Source: Polyangiaceae bacterium | Lineage (GTDB): Bacteria > Myxococcota_A > Polyangia > Polyangiales > Polyangiaceae | DNA length: 64,000 nt | Assembly: GCA_020633235.1 (NCBI GenBank) | Contig: JACKEA010000009.1 | Coordinates: forward strand, 1-64,000 | Reading direction: 5' to 3' | The notes under the pieces: model-generated | What the model was told of the DNA's origin: nothing | The model's input: only the letters and a program-made list of their open reading frames with translations | The model's database searches: none | Shown here: positions 1-8,359 of the stretch, one piece after another | How positions within the stretch are numbered: position 1 is the stretch's first letter | Layout: the number at the start of each line of letters is the position of its first letter | Program-made: the position numbers and the translations under genes

Positions 1-241
1 CTTCGGGGGGCTCACGCCACGCGCTGCGCGGGTTCCATTCGCTGGCGAAGGTCACGCATCTGAACGGCGACACCTCTCCCGAACCCTTTCCGCGTTGTGC
101 GTCAAAGAAGCACCGGGCTCAATTGCGGAGCTCGACAGCGCCTCGCTTCGCCTCTTTCCCGATGGCCGAAACGCGGGAACCGGCGCACCAAGGCCGACGA
201 TTCCTCACCCACGAAGATGTCAGGAGAGCCAAAAGAAATCG
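1..241. other. Left edge, no gene supported
   Basis: No reading frame here has the composition of a credible gene. A frame open from the left edge on the plus strand could be the tail of a gene outside the window, but I cannot tell it from the high-GC background. The stretch lies downstream of the minus-strand diiron gene. Confidence 0.4.
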
Positions 242-1210
242 TCAACTGGCGTACTTGGCGGAGAGCGCGTCTTCCGCGAGCTCGTCGAAGCTCATGCGGG
301 CGGCCCGGGAGACGTCTTTCTCGTCGTAGAGCCGCGCGATGAGCGACGGATCCACGCCCACGATGCGCTCGATCAGGCGACCAAAGGTGAGACGCACCAC
401 GGGGTGATCGTTGTACAGGTCCTGGAGCCCCGTCATGAACTTGGTGAACGGGTGCTCTCGCAGCTCCCCTTTGGTGCCGAGGAGCTGAATGCGCTTGAAC
501 GCTTGGCGCATCCTCTTGCCGGTGGGATCCACGACGCGCATGGGCTGGAAGAACACGCCTTTGAAGAACGGCGCGCCGTAGTAGAGCACGTTCACGAACG
601 CCCACGCCGCCCGGATGCGCTCGGAAACCGGCGCGCGAGGGCGCTCCCGCTGCGCTCGCTTGTACTCCCGGGAGGCGTAGTGCTCCACCATGTGGAAGTC
701 GATGGCGATGTGCCGGGATTCGTCGCGATTGATCAGTGCCATGGCCTTCTCGCTCATGGCATCCCCCACGTGGTCGTTGATGGACCTGAGCAGCGCCACG
801 TCCAGAATCAGCTCCCCACTGGTGATGTACGTGTTGGCGATCTCCGGCGGCAAATAGCGGATGGCGTTCACGAAGTGCGGCGTGAAGCGCATCAGCGCGG
901 GGTTCGCCTGGTACGTCTGGTAGCGGTGGACATCGTAGTAGTCCGCCAACATCTGTGCCGCATGGGCGTGGCGGATCTCGTCCTTCACGAAGCTCTGGAA
1001 GATCTCCCGCAGCCGCTCGTCCTGAGCGTTCTTCTCCTGCGCAGCGAACAACGCCGCCGCCAGCCGCTCGATCCCCGCCATGTCCGTGAAGTACTGGACG
1101 ATGGCGATCTCGTCGTCCCGACTCATGTCGCGGGGACGACCGTCCCAATCCAAGTCACCGACGTTCCACTGCTCGCGCCGGCATTTTTCGAGCATTACAT
1201 CGAGGTTCAC
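242..1210 (-). CDS. Ferritin-like diiron protein
   Basis: Predicted soluble 322-residue diiron protein of the ferritin-like superfamily, of the AurF-like oxygenase type rather than a storage ferritin. The carboxylate/His ligand pattern is visible: E78-x-x-H81 in KDEIRHAH, E133 in SGELILD and E164-x-x-H167 in RDESRHIAIDFH, with E48 a candidate for the first Glu. The start is a GTG; the protein begins MNLDVMLEK. The family performs O2-dependent oxidation or N-oxygenation of small molecules or fatty substrates; the substrate cannot be read from the sequence. It is followed 40 bases upstream by the transglycosylase gene on the same strand, without evident functional link. Confidence 0.75.
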   Translation of the reverse strand: MNLDVMLEKCRREQWNVGDLDWDGRPRDMSRDDEIAIVQYFTDMAGIERLAAALFAAQEKNAQDERLREIFQSFVKDEIRHAHAAQMLADYYDVHRYQTYQANPALMRFTPHFVNAIRYLPPEIANTYITSGELILDVALLRSINDHVGDAMSEKAMALINRDESRHIAIDFHMVEHYASREYKRAQRERPRAPVSERIRAAWAFVNVLYYGAPFFKGVFFQPMRVVDPTGKRMRQAFKRIQLLGTKGELREHPFTKFMTGLQDLYNDHPVVRLTFGRLIERIVGVDPSLIARLYDEKDVSRAARMSFDELAEDALSAKYAS

Positions 1211-1255
1211 GGCGCCCTCCGAATGCCCTCAGCATAGCGCGATGCCGCCGCAGCG

Positions 1256-1816
1256 TCACTTCTTGGACTTTTTCGCGGTCTTCGCTGGTGGGTGCTTCTT
1301 GTGCACCAGCTCGTCAATCAGGTGGCGCCGATACTTGATGACCTGCCAGGTCTTGTCCCCAGGCTGGCACCAACGGTTCTGTTTGGGGAAGTTCCGGCCC
1401 TGGTAGCTCGCCAGCCACTGATGAAACAGCGCGCTGCCGGTCTTCTCTTTGCACAGCTTCCGATTGTTGGTGATGAGCTGCGCCATGGTGCGAATGTTCG
1501 TCTCGGCCGTGAGCAGCGAAGCTTTCACCGCCTTGCACTCGGGACTCGGATCGTTCAGCGGGTCTTCGTCTTTGCGGCACGCACCGATGTACCGCGCACG
1601 GATTTGACCGAGACCGTAGTCCTCCCCGTTCTCGCTCACCATCTCCGGGTACCATCCGCTCTCGAAGTGGACGATGGCCACCCCGGTGAAGGGATCGAAG
1701 CCATGCTCCTTGGCTTCCTGTTGCAGGACGGTGGCGAAGTGCTTGGCGTCGTCCTGGGGCATGCCAGGTCGCGAAAGCATTATCGCGGAGACGATGACGG
1801 CGAGGGGGCGAAGCAT
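1256..1816 (-). CDS. Secreted lytic transglycosylase (SLT domain)
   Basis: 186 residues with an N-terminal hydrophobic stretch (about 1-20) that looks like a signal peptide. The core is an SLT/goose-lysozyme-like fold: catalytic Glu is E52 in VHFESGWYP, followed by the GLGQIR motif at residues 68-73 that forms the sugar-binding cleft. It would cleave peptidoglycan glycan strands in the periplasm. The C-terminus is very Lys-rich (KKHPPAKTAKKSKK), which could bind acidic polymers or cell wall. Several cysteines suggest disulfides, as expected for an exported protein. Specific family (MltC, EtgA and others) is not decidable here. Confidence 0.75.
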   Translation of the reverse strand: MLRPLAVIVSAIMLSRPGMPQDDAKHFATVLQQEAKEHGFDPFTGVAIVHFESGWYPEMVSENGEDYGLGQIRARYIGACRKDEDPLNDPSPECKAVKASLLTAETNIRTMAQLITNNRKLCKEKTGSALFHQWLASYQGRNFPKQNRWCQPGDKTWQVIKYRRHLIDELVHKKHPPAKTAKKSKK

Positions 1817-2009
1817 GGCGAGTCGGCAGCGCCGGCGTCAGGGCGGAGCGAGGCCTTGCTCTAGCAAACCGAGAGCAGATGGTCCAAAAACGACCGCCTG
1901 CGTGGCGCCATGTTCGCGAAAACGCGGCGCTATGGCGCCTTTCCTGGCTCGCCGCGGAGCAGCCGGCTTGGGTCTGTCCAGCGCTCGCCCCTTGAGCTAA
2001 CTTCCCGCC

Positions 2010-2336
2010 ATGCTTCAGAAGCTGGATAAGAAAGAGCGCATGCTGCTCCTGAAGTTCGTGTGCGCGTTCGCCTGGGCGGATCTCGAAGTGAAGGCGTCCG
2101 AGCGCCGTTTCGTGCATCGCCTCGTCAAGCAGCTGGCGCTGGGCAAGGACGAAGCCCAACAGGTGGAGGAGTGGCTCAAGGTGCCCCCCAAGCCGGAAGA
2201 AGTGGATCCCAACCGCATCCCGCGCGGCCACAAGGATCTGTTCTTGGATGCGGCCCGCCGCATCATCGCCGCTGACGGCGAGATCGACGCGGCGGAGAAG
2301 GAAGACCTGGAGCTTCTCGAACAGCTGCTGGTCTGA
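2010..2336 (+). CDS. TerB-like small protein
   Basis: 108 residues, mostly alpha-helical, matching the TerB/TerD-associated fold: an early acidic helix (FAWADLEVKASE) and a second one (IIAADGEIDAAEKEDL), the two EF-hand-like Asp/Glu clusters typical of TerB. TerB domains are linked to tellurite resistance and membrane stress, often only as scaffold modules. The gene stands alone. A TAACTT box ends six bases before the ATG and there is no Shine-Dalgarno, so the mRNA is probably leaderless. Its stop codon is one base from the stop of the convergent lipoprotein gene, leaving no room for a terminator. Confidence 0.65.
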   Translation: MLQKLDKKERMLLLKFVCAFAWADLEVKASERRFVHRLVKQLALGKDEAQQVEEWLKVPPKPEEVDPNRIPRGHKDLFLDAARRIIAADGEIDAAEKEDLELLEQLLV

Positions 2337-2337
2337 C

Positions 2338-3357
2338 TCAGCGCTTCTGGATGTCCACTTCCGAGGACATCTTGAACTGAGCGTTGTCCATGCCGGGCAG
2401 ATTGAGCTTCAACGCCTTCTGCATGGTCGTCTTGCCCGTGGCATAGAGCGACCCGAGGTGGAAGGTGAGCAGGCCTTCGCTCTCCCCCCCGCCCGGATCA
2501 TCCGACGAGCTGCCGCTCGCGGGGACCTGAACACGCTTCACCTTCGCCTTCAGCGTGGTGCCGGAGAAGGAGACGAGCTGGTAGGTACTGGTTTGCTCGA
2601 CCGGGCCGTCCTTGTCGTCGATCGTGACGCGCACCTCCCAGCGAGCTCCCACGCCGATGGGCTCCGTCGGGAACGCGTCCCCCACTTCCACGGGCGCTTG
2701 GTCGTCCCCAGCACCCTCCGTGACGTGGAACTCCGTGACCGAGCCTTGGGGATTGACCCAACCCCAACCCGCGATTTTCTCGGGAGGCCCGCCGCCCATC
2801 GCCGAGGCCGCTCCGCCTCCGAGGCCGCCCAAGAGGCCTCCGAGCATGCCGCTCAGACCACCGCCGCCCTTGGGCGCGCTCTGCCCCTGCTTGAAGGGAC
2901 CGGCGTCGAGGGAGAAGCGCCCAGCGCCGTCACCATTCACCTCCGTGATCTTTACGTTGATGGGACCGTCCAGCGTGAGAGTGGGCACCGGCAGATTGCC
3001 GCTCACCCGCGTCTTGGAGCGCATCATCAGCTTCTGGGTGGAGCCCGTCCTGAAGGTGTGTTTGGCCACCTTGCGGGGCGCCTTACCGGGCTCGAGCAGC
3101 TTGACCACCGGTGTGCTGCCCACGGAGGCAGTTCCTCCCAGCGGTTTCGGTGCCGCGTCGTCGTCCACGGGCGTAGGCGCCGCCGTCGTTTTGGGCTCGA
3201 GCACCGGCGCTTTCTTGGCGATGGGCCTTTCGGAATCCGACCCGCCAAGCTCCGCCTCTTGCGTCTCGATCACCGGCGGTGGCGGTTTCTTCGCGGCGCA
3301 GCCGACGCCGAGCGCGATCGTGAGCAGCAGCAGCAGGCCAGCGCGCCGCATGCTCAT
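2338..3357 (-). CDS. Hypothetical lipoprotein
   Basis: 339 residues. The N-terminus has a signal peptide and lipobox ending GVGC (Cys20), so it is lipid-anchored. Residues about 22-100 are Pro/Lys/Ala-rich and disordered; the rest is a beta-rich domain of unknown family with a Gly-rich insert (GGLSGMLGGLLGGLGGG) near the middle. I do not recognise a family. Its ATG overlaps the stop of the yggX gene as ATGA, so both are probably made from one message, although the pairing of an iron-trafficking protein with an outer-envelope lipoprotein is not known to me. Confidence 0.6.
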   Translation of the reverse strand: MSMRRAGLLLLLTIALGVGCAAKKPPPPVIETQEAELGGSDSERPIAKKAPVLEPKTTAAPTPVDDDAAPKPLGGTASVGSTPVVKLLEPGKAPRKVAKHTFRTGSTQKLMMRSKTRVSGNLPVPTLTLDGPINVKITEVNGDGAGRFSLDAGPFKQGQSAPKGGGGLSGMLGGLLGGLGGGAASAMGGGPPEKIAGWGWVNPQGSVTEFHVTEGAGDDQAPVEVGDAFPTEPIGVGARWEVRVTIDDKDGPVEQTSTYQLVSFSGTTLKAKVKRVQVPASGSSSDDPGGGESEGLLTFHLGSLYATGKTTMQKALKLNLPGMDNAQFKMSSEVDIQKR

Positions 3358-3626
3358 TTCTCCGAGTTAACGAAGTCCGGCGGCAGCTCGGAGCCATCGC
3401 CGAAGAAGTACTTCTCCATCTCCGTCATCCAGATGCGCTGCCCCTGCTCGCTGGTCAGATCGAGGCGAAACTCGTTGATCAGCATCTTGGAATGCTCGAG
3501 CCACATGCGCCATGCCTCCTTGGAGACGGACTCGAAGACACGCTGACCCAGCTCGCCCTTGAACGGCGGCTTTTCGAGCCCTTCCGCCTCTTGACCGAGC
3601 TTGATGCACTGAACCGTTCTCGCCAT
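3354..3626 (-). CDS. yggX: Fe(2+)-trafficking protein YggX
   Basis: 90 residues, the usual length for YggX. Family hallmarks are present: the N-terminal MARTVQCIKLGQEAEGL with conserved Cys7, the PPFKGELGQRVF segment, WRMWLEHSKMLINE and the C-terminal EKYFFGDG. YggX is a cytosolic protein that protects Fe-S clusters from oxidative damage and is thought to handle ferrous iron. The first in-frame Met of the conserved block is the start; a longer open frame upstream has no similarity to the family. It is the first gene of a two-gene overlap (ATGA) with the lipoprotein. Confidence 0.9.
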   Translation of the reverse strand: MARTVQCIKLGQEAEGLEKPPFKGELGQRVFESVSKEAWRMWLEHSKMLINEFRLDLTSEQGQRIWMTEMEKYFFGDGSELPPDFVNSEK

Positions 3627-3683
3627 GGGGAGGTTTTGGCTGCTCCCCGCGGGCCCGTCAACTGCCGTGGTAGAACCCCACGC

Positions 3684-4478
3684 GTGTCGGCGTCTGACAG
3701 CGGCTTTTTTCGAAGAGACGGGAACGCGTTGATCGCCTCCGAGCTGACGCGCGGACCGTGGCACGAGAACTTTCAGCACGGCGGTCCGGTTGCCGCCCTG
3801 CTCGGCCACGCGGTGGAGCGCCTGCTCGACACCGAATGCGAGTTCGTGGCGCGCGTGCGCGTGGAGTTCTTGCGTCCTGTACCCATCGCGCGCCTCGAGC
3901 CCCACGCACGACTGGTGCGCGACGGCAGCCAAGTCCGCACGGTGGAAGCGGAGCTCATGACCGCCGGGAAACTGGTGGCGCGCGCTTGGGCGCTCGCGAT
4001 CCGCCGACGCGCCCTCGGCATCACCGACGCCGTGGTGCCCGGCGCGTTGCCCACGCCGGAAAGCTGTCCAGCTCTCGAGCTGCCGTTCTTCCTTCACTCC
4101 GTGGGCTACCACACCGCGATGGAGCTCAAACGCGCTCGCGGCGAGTACGGCAATGGCGCCCTCGCCGCGTGGATGCGCGCGCGACATCCCCTGGTGGAAG
4201 GCGAGCCCCCGAGCCCGCTCCAGCGGGTGCTGCTCGCCGCTGATTCCGGCAACGGCGTGAGCGCACGTCTCGACACGCGTCGTCATAGCTTTGCCAACCC
4301 GGATCTGTCGGTCGCTTTGCACCGAGATGCCGAAGGCGACTGGATCGGGCTCGACGCGGAAACCAGCGTCGAGCCTGACGGGATCGGCCTGGCGGACACC
4401 CAGCTGTTCGACACCCGGGGCCCCATCGGCCGCGTCACGCAGACGTTGCTCGTCGCCGAGGTTGAAAGCCTGCACTGA
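3684..4478 (+). CDS. Acyl-CoA thioesterase-like protein (TesB/hot-dog type)
   Basis: 264 residues in a double hot-dog arrangement. Near the N-terminus GPWHENFQHGGPVAALLGHAVE is the characteristic helix start of TesB/4HBT-3 family thioesterases, followed by the beta-strands FVARVRVEFLRPVPI and an AELMTAGKLVARAWA strand. The C-terminal half repeats the fold and ends IGRVTQTLLV. The family hydrolyses acyl-CoA thioesters or acts in polyketide/fatty acid metabolism. I chose the GTG at the beginning of VSASDSGFF because the frame upstream overlaps yggX; a TTG 45 bases further in is an alternative start. Confidence 0.7.
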   Translation: MSASDSGFFRRDGNALIASELTRGPWHENFQHGGPVAALLGHAVERLLDTECEFVARVRVEFLRPVPIARLEPHARLVRDGSQVRTVEAELMTAGKLVARAWALAIRRRALGITDAVVPGALPTPESCPALELPFFLHSVGYHTAMELKRARGEYGNGALAAWMRARHPLVEGEPPSPLQRVLLAADSGNGVSARLDTRRHSFANPDLSVALHRDAEGDWIGLDAETSVEPDGIGLADTQLFDTRGPIGRVTQTLLVAEVESLH

Positions 4479-4527
4479 CGTTGGATTTCCGCGCGCGAAA
4501 AGCCCGCGCGTGGACCGCCGCGCCCGC

Positions 4528-4533
4528 TAAAAT
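4528..4533 (+). promoter_or_regulatory. Candidate -10 box (TAAAAT)
   Basis: TAAAAT lies six bases before the ATG of the Cys-rich lipoprotein gene. Transcription starting about seven bases downstream would begin at or next to the start codon, giving a leaderless message. No Shine-Dalgarno is present. Assignment is from sequence resemblance only. Confidence 0.4.
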
Positions 4534-4539
4534 AGGTCC

Positions 4540-5535
4540 ATGAAGCTTCTACTTCGTCGGCTTTCGATCGCTGCCGCTGTCGCCCTCGTCTCCGCTGCCT
4601 GCGGAGGCTCCGACGAAGGCGGCTTGTTTGGGGGAAGCGGCGGGAGCTCGGGCGGCAGTGCCGGCACGAGTGGCAGTGGTGGTGGCGGCGCGACCGGGGG
4701 CAGCGCCGGAACCGATGGCGGCGTGACGGGTGGGGCCGCCGGCACCGGTGGCGGACAAACCGGCGGCGCCGCGGGCACCGGGACTGGTGGGGGCGGAACC
4801 GGCGGCGCCGCGGGTGCAGGCGGCAGCGGCGGCGACCCCGGATGGACCCTCGCCAACGTTTGCGAAAAGCTGCCCCCATTGATCTGCGCCGATCGCGAGC
4901 AATGCTGCGTTCAGGCCTTCGGTTTCGACAAGGCCAACTGCCAAGCCAACGAGAAGAACGACTGCGAAGCTCAGGTGAAGCTGGTGCAGGCGAACCAGGC
5001 CACGTTCCACCCGGAAAACATCGATGCGTGTCTACAGGCCGTGAAGCCCCTGCTTGGCGCCTGCTTCTTCCAGGGCGACCTGTACGCCTCGCTGCTCAAG
5101 ACCTCGAACCTGTGTCGCAGCATCTTCGACGGGATGAAGACCCCAGGCACGCAGTGCTCTGAGGACACGGAGTGCCAAACGGCCCCCGGTCCCAACGGCT
5201 ACTCGGGTTGCGGTAGCCAGAGCCAGCAGTGCTACCAGGGCAGCGTGAAGCAGCAGGGAGAAGGCTGCGACAACAACACGATTTGTGAGCAGGGCCTCAG
5301 CTGCAAGTTCTCCGGCGGCAGCAACAATTGCCAACCAGCCGCACAACCCGGTGCCGGATGCTTTCAATCATCGGACTGCGCCTTGGGCTACTACTGCGCC
5401 GGCGGAAAGTGCACCACGGCCAAGCCGGCAGGCGAAAGCTGCTTCAACTTCCAACACTGCCAGTCGCTTTCGTGCTCCGGCGGCAAGTGCGGGGAGCAGC
5501 GCCCCTACGTGAACCAGGCGGGCTGCGGCAAGTAG
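4540..5535 (+). CDS. Gly-rich-linker lipoprotein with Cys-rich domain
   Basis: 331 residues. Signal peptide with lipobox VSAAC (Cys21) followed by a Gly/Ser/Thr/Ala linker to about residue 102, then a Cys-rich extracellular domain with over 20 cysteines. The C-terminal half shows short repeats of the type GxxCxxxxxCxxGLxCxxxxxxC (for example CEQGLSCKF, CALGYYCAGGKC, CQSLSCSGGKC), as in the myxobacterial Dickkopf-like Cys-rich cell-surface proteins. Likely exposed on the outer membrane; function unknown. The frame is intact, unlike two similar lipoproteins in this window. Confidence 0.7.
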   Translation: MKLLLRRLSIAAAVALVSAACGGSDEGGLFGGSGGSSGGSAGTSGSGGGGATGGSAGTDGGVTGGAAGTGGGQTGGAAGTGTGGGGTGGAAGAGGSGGDPGWTLANVCEKLPPLICADREQCCVQAFGFDKANCQANEKNDCEAQVKLVQANQATFHPENIDACLQAVKPLLGACFFQGDLYASLLKTSNLCRSIFDGMKTPGTQCSEDTECQTAPGPNGYSGCGSQSQQCYQGSVKQQGEGCDNNTICEQGLSCKFSGGSNNCQPAAQPGAGCFQSSDCALGYYCAGGKCTTAKPAGESCFNFQHCQSLSCSGGKCGEQRPYVNQAGCGK

Positions 5536-5537
5536 GG

Positions 5538-5560
5538 TTCCGCGGCGGACCGACAAAAAC
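5538..5560 (-). repeat. Interspersed palindromic element, copy 1
   Basis: Minus-strand reading matches the core TTGTTGGTCCGCCGCG with one change (TTTTTGTCGGTCCGCCGCGG). It sits directly after the stop of the lipoprotein gene. Confidence 0.6.
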
Positions 5561-5597
5561 AAAGAGGCCACGCTCCGTGTCCAGGGCGTGGCCTTTC
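5561..5597. terminator. Bidirectional intrinsic terminator
   Basis: Stem AGGCCACGC pairs perfectly with GCGTGGCCT, flanked by AAAG on one side and CTTTC on the other, so it can act on both strands. It lies between the convergent lipoprotein gene and the Lys-rich repeat protein gene. Confidence 0.75.
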
Positions 5598-5614
5598 TGC
5601 GCGAAGGCGTGAGC

Positions 5615-5917
5615 TCAGACGGGGTTCTTCGTCTTCTTGCCGTCGTCCGGCTTCTTTTCGTCCTTGCCGCCGCCACACAGCTCGGTGGACGACGGGTTCT
5701 TCGTCTTCTTGCCGTCGTCCTTCTTGTCGTCCTTGCCGCCGCCACACAGCTCGGTGGACGACGGGTTCTTCGTCTTCTTGCCGTCGTCCGGCTTCTTTTC
5801 GTCCTTGCCGCCGCCACACAGGACGGTCGCGGACGAGGTGGATGCGAAGGCCGGCGCCGAAAACGCGAGGCCAACGGCTGCAACGGAGATCATGAGGGTC
5901 TTGGAAAAGGCGATCAT
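5615..5917 (-). CDS. Small secreted Lys/Asp-rich three-repeat protein
   Basis: 100 residues. Signal peptide about 1-25 (cleavage likely after APAFA), then three near-identical units of about 24 residues, each of the form SSTELCGGGKDEKKPDDGKK followed by TKNP. Each unit has one Cys and a GGGKD(E/D)KK core. Not a family I recognise. The single Cys per repeat and highly charged, probably disordered body could suit metal or polyanion binding, or a precursor that is cut into repeated peptides; these are guesses. The start chosen is the Met that begins the signal peptide; an upstream in-frame Met would add an implausible non-hydrophobic lead. Confidence 0.65.
   Translation of the reverse strand: MIAFSKTLMISVAAVGLAFSAPAFASTSSATVLCGGGKDEKKPDDGKKTKNPSSTELCGGGKDDKKDDGKKTKNPSSTELCGGGKDEKKPDDGKKTKNPV
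5618..5830 (-). repeat. Triple tandem repeat, about 70 bases per unit
   Basis: Three units encoding the repeated peptide above. The outer two are almost identical; the middle one lacks one codon (Pro) and has KDDKK for KDEKK. High nucleotide identity suggests recent duplication or ongoing homogenisation. Confidence 0.8.
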
Positions 5918-6063
5918 GGTTTTCCGTGTGTGATGCACGGGTTGATGGGTGTCAAGCTGGGCGTGGGAGACAAATTGTCCGCCGCACCGCGGCAAGCGCC
6001 GGGTTTGTCGTGGAAACGCGGGTGGGTCCGCGATAACCACCAGGACGGGGACAGGAGGAGACC

Positions 6064-8322
6064 GTGAAAATCGCGTGCGTCGGCGGAGGACCCGCAGGCC
6101 TGTACTTCGCGCTGCTCATGAAGAAGGCGGATCCAAGCCACGAGATCGTCGTCTACGAGCGCAATCGCGCCGACGACACCTTCGGCTTCGGCGTCGTCTT
6201 CTCGGACGCCACCCTGGAAAATCTGGGGGACGCCGACGCCGAGAGCTACGCCGCCATTCGTGAAGCCTTTGCCCACTGGGACGACATCGACATCCACTAC
6301 CGAGGCCAAGTGCTGACCTCTGGGGGCCACGGCTTCTCGGGCATGAGCCGCAAGACGCTGCTCGCGATCCTCCAGCGCCGCTGCCAAGAGCTCGGGGTGG
6401 AGCTCTGCTTCGAGACGGTGGTGGACCCTGATCTTTCGAAGCTCGAGCCCGCGGATCTGATCGTGGCCTGCGATGGCGTCAACAGCGCCATTCGCGAGCG
6501 CTACGCCGACAAGTTCCGGCCCGACGTGGACTTTCGCCCCAATCGCTTCGTGTGGCTGGGCACCACGTTCCCATTCGGAGCGTTCACCTTCTACTTCAAG
6601 AACAGCGCCCACGGCCTGTTCCGCGTCCACGCCTATCGCTACGAAGAGGGCAGCTCCACCTTCATCGTGGAGACCACGGAGGAGACCTGGAAAGCCGCCG
6701 GCCTCGACTCGGCAACGGAAGCGGAGACCATCGCCTACTGCGAGAAACTGTTCGCGGAGGAGCTCGCGGGGCATCGGCTGATCGGCAACAAGAGCATCTG
6801 GCGCAGCTTCCCCACGGTGAAGAACGGCAGCTGGCACTTCGACAACGTCGTGCTCTTGGGGGACGCAGCTCACACCGCGCACTTCTCCATCGGCAGCGGC
6901 ACCAAGCTCGCCATGGAAGACGCCATCGTGCTGGCAGGAGAGCTCGGGCGTCACCCCACGGTGGCGGAAGCTCTGGCAGCCTACGAGGTCGAACGCCACC
7001 CGCTGGTGGAGCGCACGCAGCGCGCTGCGCAGGTGAGCCTCGAGTGGTTCGAACACACCGAGCGCTACATGAGCCTCGAACCCATGGAGATGGCCTTCAG
7101 CCTGCTCACTCGCAGCCTGCGAGTGACGCACGAGAATCTGCGGCTTCGAGATCCAGGCTTCGTCGAGAAGGTCGACTTTCGGGTGGCGGAGAAGGCACAA
7201 GCGCAATCCGGCGTCACGTTGCTGGGCGGGGATCGCCAGATCCCGCCGCCGATCTTCACGCCCTTCAAGCTGCGGGACTTGGTGGTGGAAAACCGCGTCG
7301 TCGTCTCGCCCATGTGCCAGTACTCGGCGACGGACGGCACGGTGAACGATTGGCACCTGGTGCATCTCGGCAGCCGCGCCGTCGGTGGCGCAGGGCTGAT
7401 CATCAGCGAGATGACCGACGTCTCCGCCGACGGCCGCATCAGCCCCGGCTGCGCCGGTCTGTACGACGCCGCCCACGTCCCGGCGTTCGCGCGCATCGTG
7501 GAGTTCGTCCACCGCTACAGTCGCACAAAGATCGGCGTGCAGCTCGCCCACGCTGGCCGCAAGGGCGCTACCACGCGCCCGTGGGAAGGAGGCGCGCCGC
7601 TCGAGAAGGGCGCCTGGCCGCTGATCGCCGCCTCTGCCATTCCGTTTCACCCCCGCGGCCAAACGCCGAAGCCCATGGACCGCGCGGACATGGACCGGGT
7701 GCTCGGGGACTTCGTGAGCGCCGCCCGCATGGCCGAGCAGATCGGCTTCGACATGCTGGAGCTCCACATGGCTCACGGCTACCTGCTGTCGAGCTTCATC
7801 TCGCCGCTGTCCAACGTGCGCACGGACGAGTACGGTGGCTCCGTGGAGCGCCGCATGCGCTTTCCACTCGAGGTCTTCGACGCGGTGCGCGCCGTGTGGC
7901 CCAAGCAGAAGCCCATCAGCGTGCGCATCAGCGCCACGGACTGGGCGCCCGGCGGCCTCACCCGCGAGGACGTCGTCGCGATCGGACACCTGCTCCGGGA
8001 GCACGGCGTCGACATCGTGGACGTATCCGCGGGGCAAACCGTTGCCGACGGGAAGCCCCGCTACGGCCGCCTGTTCCAGACGCCATTCTCCGAGCTGGTG
8101 CGCCTGGAGGCAGGCATCTCCACCATGACCGTCGGCAACATCCAGTCCTACACCGACGCCAACAGCATCATCGCCGCCGGCCGCGCGGACCTGTGCGTTC
8201 TCGCTCGCGCACACCTGTACGATCCATACTGGACCCGCCACGCCGCTCACGAGCTCGGCTGGCAACTGGAATGGCCCGACCAGTACAAGACCATCACGGG
8301 CTATAACCCGCGTTTCGTTTGA
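6064..8322 (+). CDS. Fused FAD monooxygenase/old yellow enzyme (2-aminobenzoyl-CoA monooxygenase/reductase-like)
   Basis: 752 residues in two enzymes. Residues 1-390 are an FAD monooxygenase of the PHBH/salicylyl-CoA 5-hydroxylase type: GGGPAGLYFA dinucleotide motif at the N-terminus and GDAAHTAHFS for FAD. Residues about 395-752 are an old-yellow-enzyme TIM barrel: PMCQYSATDG, HAGRKG and the C-terminal barrel. The same domain order is known from 2-aminobenzoyl-CoA monooxygenase/reductase, which hydroxylates then reduces anthraniloyl-CoA; many homologues are named bifunctional salicylyl-CoA 5-hydroxylase/oxidoreductase. Start is a GTG after a strong AGGAGG. No CoA ligase or ring-degradation genes adjoin it, so the substrate is inferred. 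Confidence 0.8.
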   Translation: MKIACVGGGPAGLYFALLMKKADPSHEIVVYERNRADDTFGFGVVFSDATLENLGDADAESYAAIREAFAHWDDIDIHYRGQVLTSGGHGFSGMSRKTLLAILQRRCQELGVELCFETVVDPDLSKLEPADLIVACDGVNSAIRERYADKFRPDVDFRPNRFVWLGTTFPFGAFTFYFKNSAHGLFRVHAYRYEEGSSTFIVETTEETWKAAGLDSATEAETIAYCEKLFAEELAGHRLIGNKSIWRSFPTVKNGSWHFDNVVLLGDAAHTAHFSIGSGTKLAMEDAIVLAGELGRHPTVAEALAAYEVERHPLVERTQRAAQVSLEWFEHTERYMSLEPMEMAFSLLTRSLRVTHENLRLRDPGFVEKVDFRVAEKAQAQSGVTLLGGDRQIPPPIFTPFKLRDLVVENRVVVSPMCQYSATDGTVNDWHLVHLGSRAVGGAGLIISEMTDVSADGRISPGCAGLYDAAHVPAFARIVEFVHRYSRTKIGVQLAHAGRKGATTRPWEGGAPLEKGAWPLIAASAIPFHPRGQTPKPMDRADMDRVLGDFVSAARMAEQIGFDMLELHMAHGYLLSSFISPLSNVRTDEYGGSVERRMRFPLEVFDAVRAVWPKQKPISVRISATDWAPGGLTREDVVAIGHLLREHGVDIVDVSAGQTVADGKPRYGRLFQTPFSELVRLEAGISTMTVGNIQSYTDANSIIAAGRADLCVLARAHLYDPYWTRHAAHELGWQLEWPDQYKTITGYNPRFV

Positions 8323-8359
8323 TTGTTGGTGCGGCGCGATCCCCGTCGCGCCGTCAATC
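8322..8359 (+). repeat. Interspersed palindromic element, copy 2 (between convergent genes)
   Basis: GATTGTTGGTGCGGCGCGA followed by a tetra-C turn and TCGCGCC: a 7-bp GGCGCGA/TCGCGCC stem inside a GATTG/CAATC outer pair. It fills the gap between two convergent stops and might end transcription, though it has no T-tract after the stem. Confidence 0.65.

Noticed and set aside
5914..8265. Long open frame antisense to the fused monooxygenase
   Set aside because: It mirrors a gene with clear enzyme motifs, has an Arg/Ala/His-biased composition and shows no family signature; high GC gives long antisense frames.
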